The notes: a model not told the origin generated them from the letters alone. A DNA stretch of 23,596 nucleotides from an uncultured Hyphomicrobiales bacterium (GCA_903903935.1 CAIVAX010000197.1:1-23596); one strand, 5' to 3'. Shown: positions 1 through 8,295, counted from the first letter of the stretch. A program made the numbers and translations.

Positions 1-2
1 CT

Positions 3-845
3 CCCTATCTTGAGCGGGATGATGAAAAAGCGCTCGCCCTTCTTTGGCGAGATCAGCGCGATGATCAAGCGCTCCATCGCATTGCCCATGCGCATATGCG
101 CCTTGTGATGGCGATTGCTGCCCGCTTCCGTCATTATGGGTTGCCGCAGGCTGATCTGGTCCAAGAGGGTCATGTTGGTCTACTGGAAGCTGCAGCCCGC
201 TTTGAGCCGGATCGCGATATTCGCTTTTCCACCTATGCGACATGGTGGATTAGAGCTGCCATTCAAGATTATGTGCTGCGCAATTGGTCGATTGTGCGCG
301 GTGGTACAAGCTCCAATCAAAAGGCATTGTTTTTTAATCTGCGCCGCTTGCGCAATCGTCTTGCGCGCCATGGCGATCATCCGCCCAGTTCAACATTCTC
401 AGAAATTGCTCTGGCACTGGGTGTTTCTTATCAGGATGTCGAGACGATGAATGCCCGCTTGTCGGGTGGCGATGTCTCGCTCAATGCGCCCTTGATGCAA
501 ACAGATTCGGGCGAAACAGATGAGCGCGGCGATTTTCTCGTTGATACGCAGCCTTTGCCCGATGTGGCCGTGCAGGAGATGATTGATTCTGATCGTCGCT
601 CAGCTTGGTTGAAGCAGGCTTTGGCAACGCTCACTCCTCGCGAATATCACATCATCCAGCAGCGCAAATTGGCTGATGAAAGTATGACACTAGAGGCTTT
701 GGCTGATCAGCTCGGCATTTCTAAAGAGCGCGTGCGTCAGCTTGAGACAAGAGCGCTGAGCAAACTCAAAGCGGCTTTAATTCAAAACCATGCCGATGCT
801 TTTGTCGGCCTATCCTCTGGGGCAGAGCTTAGATTATCTGCCTGA
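3..845 (+). CDS. rpoH: RNA polymerase sigma-32 factor RpoH, 5' truncated by window edge
   Basis: This is the heat-shock type sigma factor that directs RNA polymerase to stress-response promoters. The reading frame is open from base 3, so the true start lies before the window; about 280 residues are visible. Seen in order: a region 1.2/2.1 stretch ending HMRLVMAIAARF, region 2 with DLVQEGHVGLLEAAARFEP and FSTYATWWIRAAIQDYVLR, the RpoH box QKALFFNLRR (the family signature), region 3, and region 4 with LTPREYHIIQQRKL followed by the helix-turn-helix LEALADQLGISKERVRQLE. Many alphaproteobacteria carry two or more RpoH paralogues. This one diverges from the canonical form in region 3 and could be an RpoH2-type paralogue, but that is inference. 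It ends in a strong terminator shared with the convergent carD gene. Confidence 0.93.
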   Translation, partial: PYLERDDEKALALLWRDQRDDQALHRIAHAHMRLVMAIAARFRHYGLPQADLVQEGHVGLLEAAARFEPDRDIRFSTYATWWIRAAIQDYVLRNWSIVRGGTSSNQKALFFNLRRLRNRLARHGDHPPSSTFSEIALALGVSYQDVETMNARLSGGDVSLNAPLMQTDSGETDERGDFLVDTQPLPDVAVQEMIDSDRRSAWLKQALATLTPREYHIIQQRKLADESMTLEALADQLGISKERVRQLETRALSKLKAALIQNHADAFVGLSSGAELRLSA

Positions 846-862
846 GATAGTTCCATGAGATG

Positions 863-889
863 AAAAAGGCCCGCAAAGCGGGCCTTTTT
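863..889. terminator. Bidirectional intrinsic terminator between rpoH and carD
   Basis: A perfect 7-bp stem GGCCCGC/GCGGGCC (868-874 and 878-884) with an AAA loop is flanked by five A on the left and five T on the right. It therefore works as a Rho-independent terminator for rpoH (+) and, read on the other strand, for carD (-), whose stop codon is at 917. Confidence 0.92.
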
Positions 890-916
890 GTTGTGTGGTG
901 GGCGGGTCAAGTGGCC

Positions 917-2491
917 TTATGCGGCCTGTTCAACTTCACCGTCAGATTCTTCGTCGATGTCAGCTTCAACAGATGTTTCAGCCAGCAGATCGGTTTTGGA
1001 GCCGCGCTTGGGGCCGCGCTGTAAATAGCTTTCGATCATTTTGAGCGCGTCAGCTTCCATCAATTTTTGGACGGCAGCAATTTCGCGAGCCATGCGGTCG
1101 AGGGCGGCTTCATATAATTGCCGCTCGGAATAAGATTGCTCTGGCTGGGCATCTGAACGGTAGAGATCACGCACAACTTCAGCAATCGAGCCCAGATCGC
1201 CTGAATTGATCTTGGCCTCATATTCCTGCGCCCGGCGCGACCACATGGTGCGCTTAATGCGGGCGCGGCCGGTCAGCGTATCCAGCGAGCGTTTGACAGT
1301 GTCCGCATCGGCAAGCTTGCGAATAGCGCCGCTCAAAACCTTGGGCAGCGGTACTTTCAACGTCATCTTATCCTTGACGAAATTGATGACGAACAATTCT
1401 AATTTAAAGCCCGCCACTTCCTGCTCTTCAATCGCAATGATCTGGCCCACGCCATGCGCAGGATAGACAATGAATTCGCTCGCCTTGAAGCCAGTGCGAT
1501 GGGCGCCAACTTTTTGTGCGGGTTTTGCCTCGCTGGCTTTGGTCTCCACAGCCTTGCTGTCGGCAGCTTTAGCCGGTGCCTTGGGCGCTTGCGCAGCATT
1601 GGGCGCAGCCGGGCTCGTCGCAGCCTGTTGGGCTGGTGCGGGCGCCGCAGCCTTTGGCGCAGTTGCAGCCTTCGGGGCAGCTGTAGGAGAAGCCGGCTTA
1701 GCCTGCGGTGTAGGTTTGGCAGATTCAGCTTTGACGGCCTCAGCTTTGACAGAAACGGGTTTGGCTTCTGTTTTCTTTCCAGCGGTCTCTAAGGGAGCCT
1801 TAGCATTGGCTTGCGGCTTATCCGCCTGTGGCTTTGCAAGTGGAGCTTGAGCAACAGGTTGAGCTTTACTGGTCTGCGCTTTAGCCGGTGCCGCCGTCTT
1901 AATCTCTGCCTTGAGCTTGGCCTCAACTTGGGGTTTTGCCGCAGATGTCTTGGCAGAAGGTGCTTTTGAAGCAGGTGCTTTTGCAACGGCTGGCTTGCCG
2001 CTTGCGGGCACAGATTTGCTAGCCACTGGCTTAGAGGCGGCCGCAGGCTTGCTGCCCTTGGACTTACTGTCGGTTTTGGCAGGAGCTTTTGATTTCACTT
2101 CAGCTTTCGGTGTAGATTTTGCCGCTGCAGGCTTTGCTGGCGCAGGAGATTTATTGGCGGGAGCAGATTTGCTGGCCTGAGGGGCCTTGCTCGTCTGAAC
2201 CATCTTACCAGATTGTGTTTTCGTCACCGCCTCTTTGATCACTTTTGAAATCACCTTACTATTTGTTTTAGAAGACTTATCAGAAGATTTAGTCGAAACT
2301 TTGCCGGCCGCTTTGGCAGTTGGTGCGGCTTTAGCGGAAATGGTTTTTTGTTTGCCCTGACCTTTAGCGCTCGTTGTACGACCCTTCTCACTTTGGGAGT
2401 TGGCCTTGCTCTTTGAATCAGTTTTGCTCTTTGAATCAGCTTTGGACTTGGAGTCAGGCTTGGATTTTGCCTTGGTCTTGGCGGATGCCAT
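917..2491 (-). CDS. carD: CarD/CdnL-family RNA polymerase-binding regulator with a very long Lys/Ala/Pro/Ser-rich N-terminal tail
   Basis: CarD/CdnL proteins bind the RNA polymerase beta subunit and stabilise open promoter complexes, notably at rRNA promoters. The CarD domain is the C-terminal third of this 524-residue protein, from about residue 332 (RTGFKASEFIVYPAHGVGQI) to about 500, with the conserved VYPAHGVG opening and a helical region containing SRRAQEYEAKINSGDL. Residues 1 to about 331 are almost entirely Lys, Ala, Ser, Pro, Thr and Gln in repeating AK/PAK/SKS patterns, resembling histone H1-like tails. Known alphaproteobacterial CdnL proteins are about 170 residues, so the tail is the odd feature. 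The start was set at 2491 because AGGAG lies nine bases upstream; the frame stays open for 65 more codons upstream, but that stretch does not look like protein. It follows fdxA on the same strand after a 452-bp gap. Confidence 0.9.
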   Translation of the reverse strand: MASAKTKAKSKPDSKSKADSKSKTDSKSKANSQSEKGRTTSAKGQGKQKTISAKAAPTAKAAGKVSTKSSDKSSKTNSKVISKVIKEAVTKTQSGKMVQTSKAPQASKSAPANKSPAPAKPAAAKSTPKAEVKSKAPAKTDSKSKGSKPAAASKPVASKSVPASGKPAVAKAPASKAPSAKTSAAKPQVEAKLKAEIKTAAPAKAQTSKAQPVAQAPLAKPQADKPQANAKAPLETAGKKTEAKPVSVKAEAVKAESAKPTPQAKPASPTAAPKAATAPKAAAPAPAQQAATSPAAPNAAQAPKAPAKAADSKAVETKASEAKPAQKVGAHRTGFKASEFIVYPAHGVGQIIAIEEQEVAGFKLELFVINFVKDKMTLKVPLPKVLSGAIRKLADADTVKRSLDTLTGRARIKRTMWSRRAQEYEAKINSGDLGSIAEVVRDLYRSDAQPEQSYSERQLYEAALDRMAREIAAVQKLMEADALKMIESYLQRGPKRGSKTDLLAETSVEADIDEESDGEVEQAA

Positions 2492-2715
2492 ACTCGGACA
2501 CTCCTCGTTCATCTCCGAAGGGAGATAGGGTAGGACAGGGCGACCAATACTAAGTCGCTCATCAAGCAGTAGTTTCCCTTCGCATAGAGGGATCTCTGGG
2601 TGAACACAGAGCCAAAGAGGTCTCAACAAAGTGCTGTTTTGATGATGATTAATCCCTTGTCTTGCAACCGGGCTCATCCACCGCACGGGTCGGAAGGTAT
2701 TCGACTGTTAAAAAA

Positions 2716-2744
2716 GTGATAACATAAAAAATGCCTAAAATCAA
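2716..2744 (-). promoter_or_regulatory. Possible sigma-70 promoter for carD
   Basis: On the minus strand, TTGATT (2739-2744) is followed after 17 bases by TATCAC (2716-2721), each matching 4 of 6 consensus positions, in an unusually A/T-rich patch. It is the best candidate in this gap, but the match is modest. Confidence 0.3.
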
Positions 2745-2892
2745 AGGTATTGTCACCAAGCAGGCAGCCATGTTCAACAAGGGTTAAGATCCCCTAACCC
2801 CGCGCAATCGCGATAAAAAACAAATTTGCAGGCGATGGACCCCTGAGCTGAGGTGGTCAGTGGGTCGATTTTGTCTCATTTTGGACCGAGAT

Positions 2893-2922
2893 CCTGAGCT
2901 AAGTTCTCGATCCTAGCTCAGG
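2893..2922 (-). repeat. Inverted repeat downstream of fdxA
   Basis: CCTGAGCTA (2893-2901) and TAGCTCAGG (2914-2922) form a perfect 9-bp stem with a 12-base loop, beginning about 20 bases after the fdxA stop. No T-tract follows on the minus strand, so it is either an mRNA 3'-end stabilising hairpin or a protein-binding palindrome rather than a classical terminator. Confidence 0.5.
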
Positions 2923-2943
2923 CTTGGCTTGAGGGTCAGTTTC

Positions 2944-3282
2944 TCAGTCGCCCTCGCCTGGCTCCTTGGAGAAATAGGCGTCAAACTTGCCGGGCTTGCC
3001 ATCAAAGTCTTTGCCATCGGCAGGCGGATCTTTCTTGATTGTGATATTGGGCCATTCCTTGGCCATTTCAGCATTCAAGGTGAGCCATTTTTCCAGGCCC
3101 GGCTCGGTATCGGGCTTAATGGCCTCGGCTGGGCATTCCGGCTCGCAGACACCGCAGTCAATGCATTCATCAGGCTGGATGACGAGCATGTTCTCGCCCT
3201 CGTAGAAACAATCGACGGGGCAGACTTCAACGCAATCCATATATTTGCACTTGATGCAGTTTTCGACGACGACATAGGTCAC
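2944..3282 (-). CDS. fdxA: 7Fe ferredoxin FdxA ([3Fe-4S][4Fe-4S])
   Basis: This is a small cytoplasmic electron carrier of 112 residues, the usual length. The cysteine pattern matches the Azotobacter ferredoxin I type shifted by one residue: Cys9, Cys17 and Cys50 would hold the 3Fe-4S cluster, and Cys21, Cys40, Cys43 and Cys46 the 4Fe-4S cluster, with Cys12 and Cys25 extra. The C-terminal half ([18 protein letters not shown]) is the family's typical extension. The start is GTG, chosen because AGGAG (3290-3294 on the complement) sits seven bases upstream and the protein begins [16 protein letters not shown] as in the family. It lies between the S4 protein gene and carD, the arrangement I recall for many Rhizobiales, but here a VOC gene on the other strand separates it from the S4 gene. 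Its redox partner is not evident. Confidence 0.95.
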   Translation of the reverse strand: MTYVVVENCIKCKYMDCVEVCPVDCFYEGENMLVIQPDECIDCGVCEPECPAEAIKPDTEPGLEKWLTLNAEMAKEWPNITIKKDPPADGKDFDGKPGKFDAYFSKEPGEGD

Positions 3283-3364
3283 TGGGCTACTCCTGACAGC
3301 GTCATTACGGCAGACTGGCCGACGCGGGGGCGAGGCCGATGCTCTTCATATGATTTTCTCTGCT

Positions 3365-3379
3365 AGCGCCTTTGGCGCT
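3365..3379. repeat. Short hairpin between fdxA and the VOC gene
   Basis: AGCGCC-TTT-GGCGCT forms a 6-bp stem with a 3-base loop, about 80 bases upstream of the fdxA start and 130 bases upstream of the VOC start. There is no T-tract, so it is not a terminator; an operator is possible. Confidence 0.3.
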
Positions 3380-3506
3380 TTGGCGCAAGAACCCTAAGCG
3401 GGGGCTCGTTCATTTCGCAACGCGATCGCTTCATAAATTCCTTGCCTCTCGCCCCCAGCCCTCTCAGGATGAGGTGAGGGACGATGCTGAATTCAGGGAG
3501 GATCGG

Positions 3507-4385
3507 GTGAGCGCGCGCGCATATGATCGAAGTGCGGATGATCTGGGCAATATTGTCAATCTAGGTCATGTCAATTTTCATATTCCTGATCAAAGTGTGG
3601 CGACCTTGTTTTACATCGAAGGTCTGGGCCTGACGCGTGATCCATATATGATGAGCGGCGTTGATAATATGTGGGTCAATGTCGGCGATAGCCAATTTCA
3701 TTTGCCTACAGGCGCACCGACACAGGCGCCCGTCACAACGACAGGGTTGATCGTTCCTGATCTTGAGGCCTTGCTGGCGCGGCTCACAAAAATTCGCCCG
3801 CGTCTTCTTCACACCCAGTTTGATTTTGCTCGTGCTGACAATCATGTAGAGATAACATGTCCCTGGGGCAATCATTTGCGCTGTCATCAGCCCCATGCGC
3901 AGTCATATGGACCCTTTAGGCTCAATCTGGCTTATGCCCAATTTGCCATAGAGCGTGGCAGGGCAAAGGCTATCGCACGCTTTTATGACGAGATCTTCAA
4001 AGCTGCCACGACACTTCAAACATCAGAGGATGGCTTTGCTGTCCATGTAGGAGCTGGCGATCATCAATGGTTGATCTTTAAAGAGAGCGACACTCCGCCC
4101 CCGCCCTGTCTTGAGCATCATGTGCAAATCTATCTGGCTCAGTTTTCGGCACCTTATGAGTGTCTCCTGCAACATGGATTGATCACACAGGAAAGTGGCC
4201 CGCATCAATATCGGTTTGATAAGATCATTGATCTCGACACGGGCGCGCTGCTGTTTCAATTGGATCATGAAGTGCGCAGCATGAAGCATCCCATGTATGG
4301 GCGTGCTTTAATCAATCGCAATCCGGCTTTGAGCATTCGCTCCTTTCAGGCTGGGCAAGAGAATTTCAACTGGCGAGACAGCTAG
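3507..4385 (+). CDS. VOC superfamily protein, two tandem glyoxalase/dioxygenase-like domains
   Basis: The vicinal oxygen chelate fold is shown by two repeats: about residues 18-128, starting LGHVNFHIPDQSVATLFYIEGLGL and ending with HVEITCPWGN, and about 140-265, starting NLAYAQFAIERG. His21 and Glu115 are at the positions expected for metal ligands in the first repeat. VOC enzymes include glyoxalases, extradiol dioxygenases and fosfomycin-type thiol transferases; the substrate here cannot be told from sequence. The start is GTG at 3507, with GGGAGG five bases upstream. The frame stays open to 3372, but those 45 codons contain repeat-like non-coding sequence. The gene runs against its neighbours, and its stop is six bases from the stop of the convergent S4 gene, so it looks inserted into an otherwise uniform minus-strand block. 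Confidence 0.82.
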   Translation: MSARAYDRSADDLGNIVNLGHVNFHIPDQSVATLFYIEGLGLTRDPYMMSGVDNMWVNVGDSQFHLPTGAPTQAPVTTTGLIVPDLEALLARLTKIRPRLLHTQFDFARADNHVEITCPWGNHLRCHQPHAQSYGPFRLNLAYAQFAIERGRAKAIARFYDEIFKAATTLQTSEDGFAVHVGAGDHQWLIFKESDTPPPPCLEHHVQIYLAQFSAPYECLLQHGLITQESGPHQYRFDKIIDLDTGALLFQLDHEVRSMKHPMYGRALINRNPALSIRSFQAGQENFNWRDS

Positions 4386-4391
4386 TTGCTC

Positions 4392-4826
4392 TCACAGGTT
4401 CCAGTCTTTGCCAGTCAGGCGGGCATGGGCGCGGCGCTCTTGCTGGCTTGGTTTGCGCAAATCGCTTGGCGCAGCCGCATCTGTCTCACTGCCCGTTTGA
4501 TCATCGCGCTCTTTGGTGGGCGTGAGGTCTTCATAAAGCTGGCGCGCTTCTTCATAGGGGCCACGTCTGGAGCCGGGGGCAAGGACGCGCAAAATTTTAA
4601 TCTCGCGATCAAGCGCAATCGTCAGAACAGCTCCGGGCGCAACGGGCTTTGCCGGAGTGTCAATCCGCTGACCATTCAGACGGACATGGCCGTCTTGCAC
4701 CAGACGGCTCGCCAGAGTGCGGGTTTTGACGACACGGGCAAACCACAGCCATTTGTCGAGACGTTGGCGTTCGCTGTGAGAACCAGTCGTATCATCAGGC
4801 AAAGGTGCCAAATAAATCTCCGTCAC
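4392..4826 (-). CDS. S4-domain RNA-binding protein, Hsp15 (HslR)-like
   Basis: The 144-residue protein has an S4 RNA-binding domain at about residues 21-80 (RLDKWLWFARVVKTRTLASRLVQDGHVRLNGQ), as in Hsp15, which in Escherichia coli binds stalled 50S subunits that carry peptidyl-tRNA. The rest is a charged C-terminal tail ending in SQQERRAHARLTGKDWNL, typical of the alphaproteobacterial relatives. The frame is open far upstream because it overlaps the antisense-like reading of the helicase tail. The start was placed at GTG (4826), which follows the helicase stop by 25 bases and has GAGAG five bases upstream; TTG codons a few residues downstream are alternatives. The short gap to the helicase points to one transcript, linking both to RNA or ribosome handling. 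Confidence 0.85.
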   Translation of the reverse strand: MTEIYLAPLPDDTTGSHSERQRLDKWLWFARVVKTRTLASRLVQDGHVRLNGQRIDTPAKPVAPGAVLTIALDREIKILRVLAPGSRRGPYEEARQLYEDLTPTKERDDQTGSETDAAAPSDLRKPSQQERRAHARLTGKDWNL

Positions 4827-4851
4827 CGAACTCTCAGCGGGCCAAGGGCTA

Positions 4852-7800
4852 TTATGATTTACCCTTTGTCTCGAGGGCAGCTTTGAGAGCGGCCAGTTTT
4901 GCAAAGGGTGAATCCGGATCAGGCTGTTTGTCGCGCCCTTTGGGTTTTTCGCTTGAGGCAAAACTGCGCTCATGTTGCGGGCCGCGATCCGGCCGCTTGT
5001 TGAACTTGCCTTCAAAGCGCGGCTTATGGGGGCGATCGCCATTTTGCGGCCGCTCGCCTGCTGGTCTTTCTCCTGATGTCTGCTCTTGTCTGCGACCTTG
5101 GTTCTGTCCAGAGCGCTGATCAAAGCGGCGGCCCTTGTCACGCTCGTGTCGATGGGGACGTTGGGCCGCATCGCCCGCAGGCGCGCCCTCGCCTTGAGTG
5201 GGTGATTGCCCTTCCGCAGGAGCTGCGCCATCGCGCGGGGCATTGTGCTGGCTACGCGCATGCGCAGGACGATTGCCTTTGGGGCGATTGTGATGACGTT
5301 GCGCCTGATGTTGAGGCCGGCGATTGGGATGCCAAACTTCAATCAATGCTTCTTCTGCGAAACTCTCTTCTGCCGTTTGAACTTCTGCGCTCACGTCAGA
5401 TGATGCAGAGGTTTCGATTGGTGACGAGTCTGAAGCAGCGGTGTCAGATGTTGCAGCCTCCTGCTCTGGAACCGCTTCTGTCTCAGAAGGCGAGAGTTCA
5501 GTGCTCGTAATTTCAGTCTGTGCCTCTGGGACAGAATCGGTTTGCTCAGCAGACAATGTTGCCACTTCTTCTGTGTGAGCGGGCGTGTCGCCCTCCACAC
5601 TGGCTGAGCTTGTGTCTTCTGTGCTCTGGGTTGCTGAGCTGCTAATGGGTGCAGTGGGTGCTGCAGCAATCAAGGGCACGGTTATGGCCGGGCCTATGCG
5701 TTGCTCCATCATATAGCCGAGTGATTTTAAGATCGAGGCAAATTGCTCGCCTGAACAACCGGCCAAAGACGTCATGGCAACGGTGACAACAAAGCCATCG
5801 CGATCAGCTGCGCCAGCTGGCGCCTCACCTGGTGTGACGCCGGGGCGATAATTGATTGCGAGACGGATCAGATCCGCCAAGCGCTCAAGGATGTCAACGC
5901 GCACCGCGCGTTCCCCTGAGACGCGAAAGCCAGCGGCCAGATAAAAGCGCCGGTCAATCTCATTATTGGCAGGAAAGGAGGTGCGACCTGATGCAGCCAG
6001 ATGCGGCACTTCATCAAGGCCTTTGATCTCTTCAAGGCCGCCATTTTTCAAAGCCCATAATTGCGCGGCCAATGCGCGCGGTGCTGGCTTCATCAATGCG
6101 GGCAGATAAAGATGATAAGCGCCAAAGCGGATACCAAGCTTGCGCAGCGAGCCACGGGCATTTTGATCGAGTGATTTGAGATCTTGCGCCACTTTGCCGC
6201 GCTCGAGCACGCCAAGGGCTTCGGCAATCTGAAAGGCCATGCCGCGAGCAAGACCTTCAAGGCCTTCGCCAGCCTCAAGATCAAACAGCGGACCAAGTAA
6301 TTTTTTGATCTGCTGGGTGAGCCAAAGATCAATGCGCGTTTGCACCAGCTCGAGCGCCGCGCCGGTCAATTGATCATCAGCCAAAATGCGGATCATGGGA
6401 CGCAGCACATGGTCGCCAGAGGTGATCTTGGCAACAGGCTCGCCCAACCACCGGATCAGGCCATCATGCGCCAGCACAAAGGCTGTATCCACCGCTTGGT
6501 GGATGCGATTGGCCCGCGCTTCAATTTCAATCGCCAAAGCTTTTTGCGCTACCGCATTTAATGTGCGAGCCGCTTCTCCCGCTGCCGCCGGATCTGGCGT
6601 GAAACGAAAGCCCTGTAATTGTCCTACATGCTGGCCTTCGACCAGTACGTCACCATTGGAGGTGATTTCCGCTTCTAACATTGCATTTTCTCTCAAACGG
6701 CGCATGAGCAGACTGGTTCGCCGATCAACGAACCGAAGGGCAAGTTTCTCGTGCAGGGCATCTGACAGACTGTCCTCTACCTGACGCGTCGCGCCCTGCC
6801 AATGCTCTGGATCGCGCAACCAGTCGGATCTATTCGCTATATAGTTGTAAGTGCGCACTTGGGCGATGCGTGCCGAGAGGGCATCAATGTCGCCATCGGT
6901 GCGGTCCAGAGCGGCTAGATGGCGGGCAAACCAATCATCGGGGATTAGCCCAGCGCGCACCACATAGCGATAGAGGGTGAGCGCCAGATCCGCATGGGCT
7001 GATGGCGAAAACTTCCTATAATCAGGTATTTGGCATACTTCCCACAGGCGCTGAATGTCGCCGCGATTGGTCGCTGTCTTGCGCACATCTGGGTCACGTG
7101 AGGCAATATCGAGCACCAAAATATCCGTCGCAAGGGGGGCTCTGGTGAGGCCGGGCTCTTCGGGTAATTTATCCAGACTGGCTTGCAAACGGTCGATTGA
7201 GGTAAAATCTAGATCAGTGTTGCGCCATTGCAGCAGTGTCACAGGATCGAAGCGATGCGCCTCCAGAGCCTCGACAAGCTCCGGCTCAAAGGGGGCGCAA
7301 CGCCCTGATGAGCCAAAAGTGCCATCTTTCACATGGCGGCCGGCCCGTCCGGCAATTTGAGCAAATTCGGCCGGCAGCAGGCGGCGATGATGCCAGCCAT
7401 CAAATTTGCGATCAGATGCAAAAGCGACATGATCAACATCGAGATTGAGCCCCATGCCAATGGCATCGGTGGCAATGATGTAATCGACATCGCCGTTTTG
7501 ATAGAGATCAACTTGTGCATTGCGTGTGCGCGGGCTCAAGGCGCCCATAACAACAGCAGCGCCGCCGCGCTGACGCCGTATGAGTTCGGCAATCGCATAG
7601 ACCTCTTCAGCTGAAAAGGCGACAATCGCGGAACGGCGCGGCAGACGTGAGAGTTTACGCTCTCCCGCAAAGCCCAAATGCGAGAGACGGGGGCGGGTGA
7701 TGATATTCACGCCAGGTAGAAGCTGGGTGATCAGGCCCTGCATTGTATCTGCGCCGATCAATAAGGTTTCGACACGGCCACGGCGGTTGAGCAAGCGATC

Positions 7801-8205
7801 GGTAAACACATGGCCGCGATCAAGATTGGCGGCGAGTTGAATTTCATCGATGGCGACAAAATCAACAGTCAAATCGCGCGGCATGGCTTCAACCGTCGAG
7901 ACCCAATAGCGCGGATGTTTGGGTTTGATCTTTTCCTCGCCGGTGATCAGCGCAACCGCCTCAGGCCCAGTGCGCGCGACAATGCGATTATACACCTCGC
8001 GTGCCAGCAGCCGCAGGGGCAGACCGATGGCGCCCGAGCCATGGCTCAGCATGCGCTCGATGGCCAGATGCGTCTTGCCGGTATTGGTCGGGCCCAGAAC
8101 GGCCGACACCCCCTTTGCGCGCTCCGCTTTGGGCAGAGGTGCAGATTTGGAAAAGGGTGCCGAGGGTCCTCCCAAGGGCGATGGTCCTGCTAAGGGATTA
8201 GACAC
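4852..8205 (-). CDS. SUV3-like DEAD/DEAH-box RNA helicase with RNase E-like disordered tail
   Basis: This 1117-residue superfamily 2 helicase resembles mitochondrial SUV3. The motifs are Walker A GPTNTGKT (38-45), DEIQ in place of DEAD/DEAH (120-123), ATDAIGMGLN (245-254) and QIAGRAGRH (283-291). The C-terminal half of the globular part (to about 845) is family-specific. Residues 846-955 are acidic and Ser/Thr/Glu-rich, and 956-1117 are Arg/His/Gln/Pro-rich with no folded domain, resembling the RNA-binding and scaffold tails of RNase E. SUV3 works with an RNase in RNA decay, so a role in RNA turnover is a reasonable inference. The start is GTG, because GGGAG lies eight bases upstream and the ATG at 8208-8210 is out of frame. 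A GAAC-N7-GAAC motif and a GANTC cluster lie upstream. The S4 gene follows after 25 bases. Confidence 0.9.
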   Translation of the reverse strand: MSNPLAGPSPLGGPSAPFSKSAPLPKAERAKGVSAVLGPTNTGKTHLAIERMLSHGSGAIGLPLRLLAREVYNRIVARTGPEAVALITGEEKIKPKHPRYWVSTVEAMPRDLTVDFVAIDEIQLAANLDRGHVFTDRLLNRRGRVETLLIGADTMQGLITQLLPGVNIITRPRLSHLGFAGERKLSRLPRRSAIVAFSAEEVYAIAELIRRQRGGAAVVMGALSPRTRNAQVDLYQNGDVDYIIATDAIGMGLNLDVDHVAFASDRKFDGWHHRRLLPAEFAQIAGRAGRHVKDGTFGSSGRCAPFEPELVEALEAHRFDPVTLLQWRNTDLDFTSIDRLQASLDKLPEEPGLTRAPLATDILVLDIASRDPDVRKTATNRGDIQRLWEVCQIPDYRKFSPSAHADLALTLYRYVVRAGLIPDDWFARHLAALDRTDGDIDALSARIAQVRTYNYIANRSDWLRDPEHWQGATRQVEDSLSDALHEKLALRFVDRRTSLLMRRLRENAMLEAEITSNGDVLVEGQHVGQLQGFRFTPDPAAAGEAARTLNAVAQKALAIEIEARANRIHQAVDTAFVLAHDGLIRWLGEPVAKITSGDHVLRPMIRILADDQLTGAALELVQTRIDLWLTQQIKKLLGPLFDLEAGEGLEGLARGMAFQIAEALGVLERGKVAQDLKSLDQNARGSLRKLGIRFGAYHLYLPALMKPAPRALAAQLWALKNGGLEEIKGLDEVPHLAASGRTSFPANNEIDRRFYLAAGFRVSGERAVRVDILERLADLIRLAINYRPGVTPGEAPAGAADRDGFVVTVAMTSLAGCSGEQFASILKSLGYMMEQRIGPAITVPLIAAAPTAPISSSATQSTEDTSSASVEGDTPAHTEEVATLSAEQTDSVPEAQTEITSTELSPSETEAVPEQEAATSDTAASDSSPIETSASSDVSAEVQTAEESFAEEALIEVWHPNRRPQHQAQRHHNRPKGNRPAHARSQHNAPRDGAAPAEGQSPTQGEGAPAGDAAQRPHRHERDKGRRFDQRSGQNQGRRQEQTSGERPAGERPQNGDRPHKPRFEGKFNKRPDRGPQHERSFASSEKPKGRDKQPDPDSPFAKLAALKAALETKGKS

Positions 8206-8280
8206 GTCATGCGCTCCCCATGGGGATTGTCTCGACCTGTCGCAAAAAAATACGCATTTTCCCTGTTTTCTATGAAGATC

Positions 8281-8295
8281 GAACGAGTGGGGAAC
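8281..8295 (-). promoter_or_regulatory. Candidate LexA (SOS) box, GAAC-N7-GAAC
   Basis: GAAC at 8281-8284 and GAAC at 8292-8295 are exactly seven bases apart, which on the minus strand reads GTTC-N7-GTTC, the published LexA-binding consensus in alphaproteobacteria. It lies 76-90 bases upstream of the helicase start, a fair position for control. An eight-base match is expected by chance about once in a window this size counting both strands, so the call depends on its location. Confidence 0.35.

Larger units (their letters stand above)
2492..2943. other. Non-coding gap between fdxA and carD
   Basis: This 452-bp stretch between two minus-strand genes has no convincing gene. It holds a possible carD promoter (2716-2744), an inverted repeat GGGTTA-N8-TAACCC (2781-2800), and a 9-bp inverted repeat close to the fdxA stop (2893-2922). 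If the promoter is right, the carD mRNA has a leader of about 215 bases. Nothing matching a known riboswitch was recognised. Confidence 0.6.

Noticed and set aside
1206..2180. Long Ala/Gly/Leu-rich open frames on the plus strand
   Set aside because: They are the antisense of the repetitive Lys/Ala/Pro codons in the carD tail, have no ribosome binding sites, and show no protein character.
3372..3506. N-terminal extension of the VOC protein
   Set aside because: The 45 codons contain palindromic repeat-like sequence, and a good ribosome binding site lies just before the GTG at 3507.
4827..5342. Long N-terminal extension of the S4 protein
   Set aside because: This is the basic helicase tail read in another frame; family length and spacing support the GTG at 4826.
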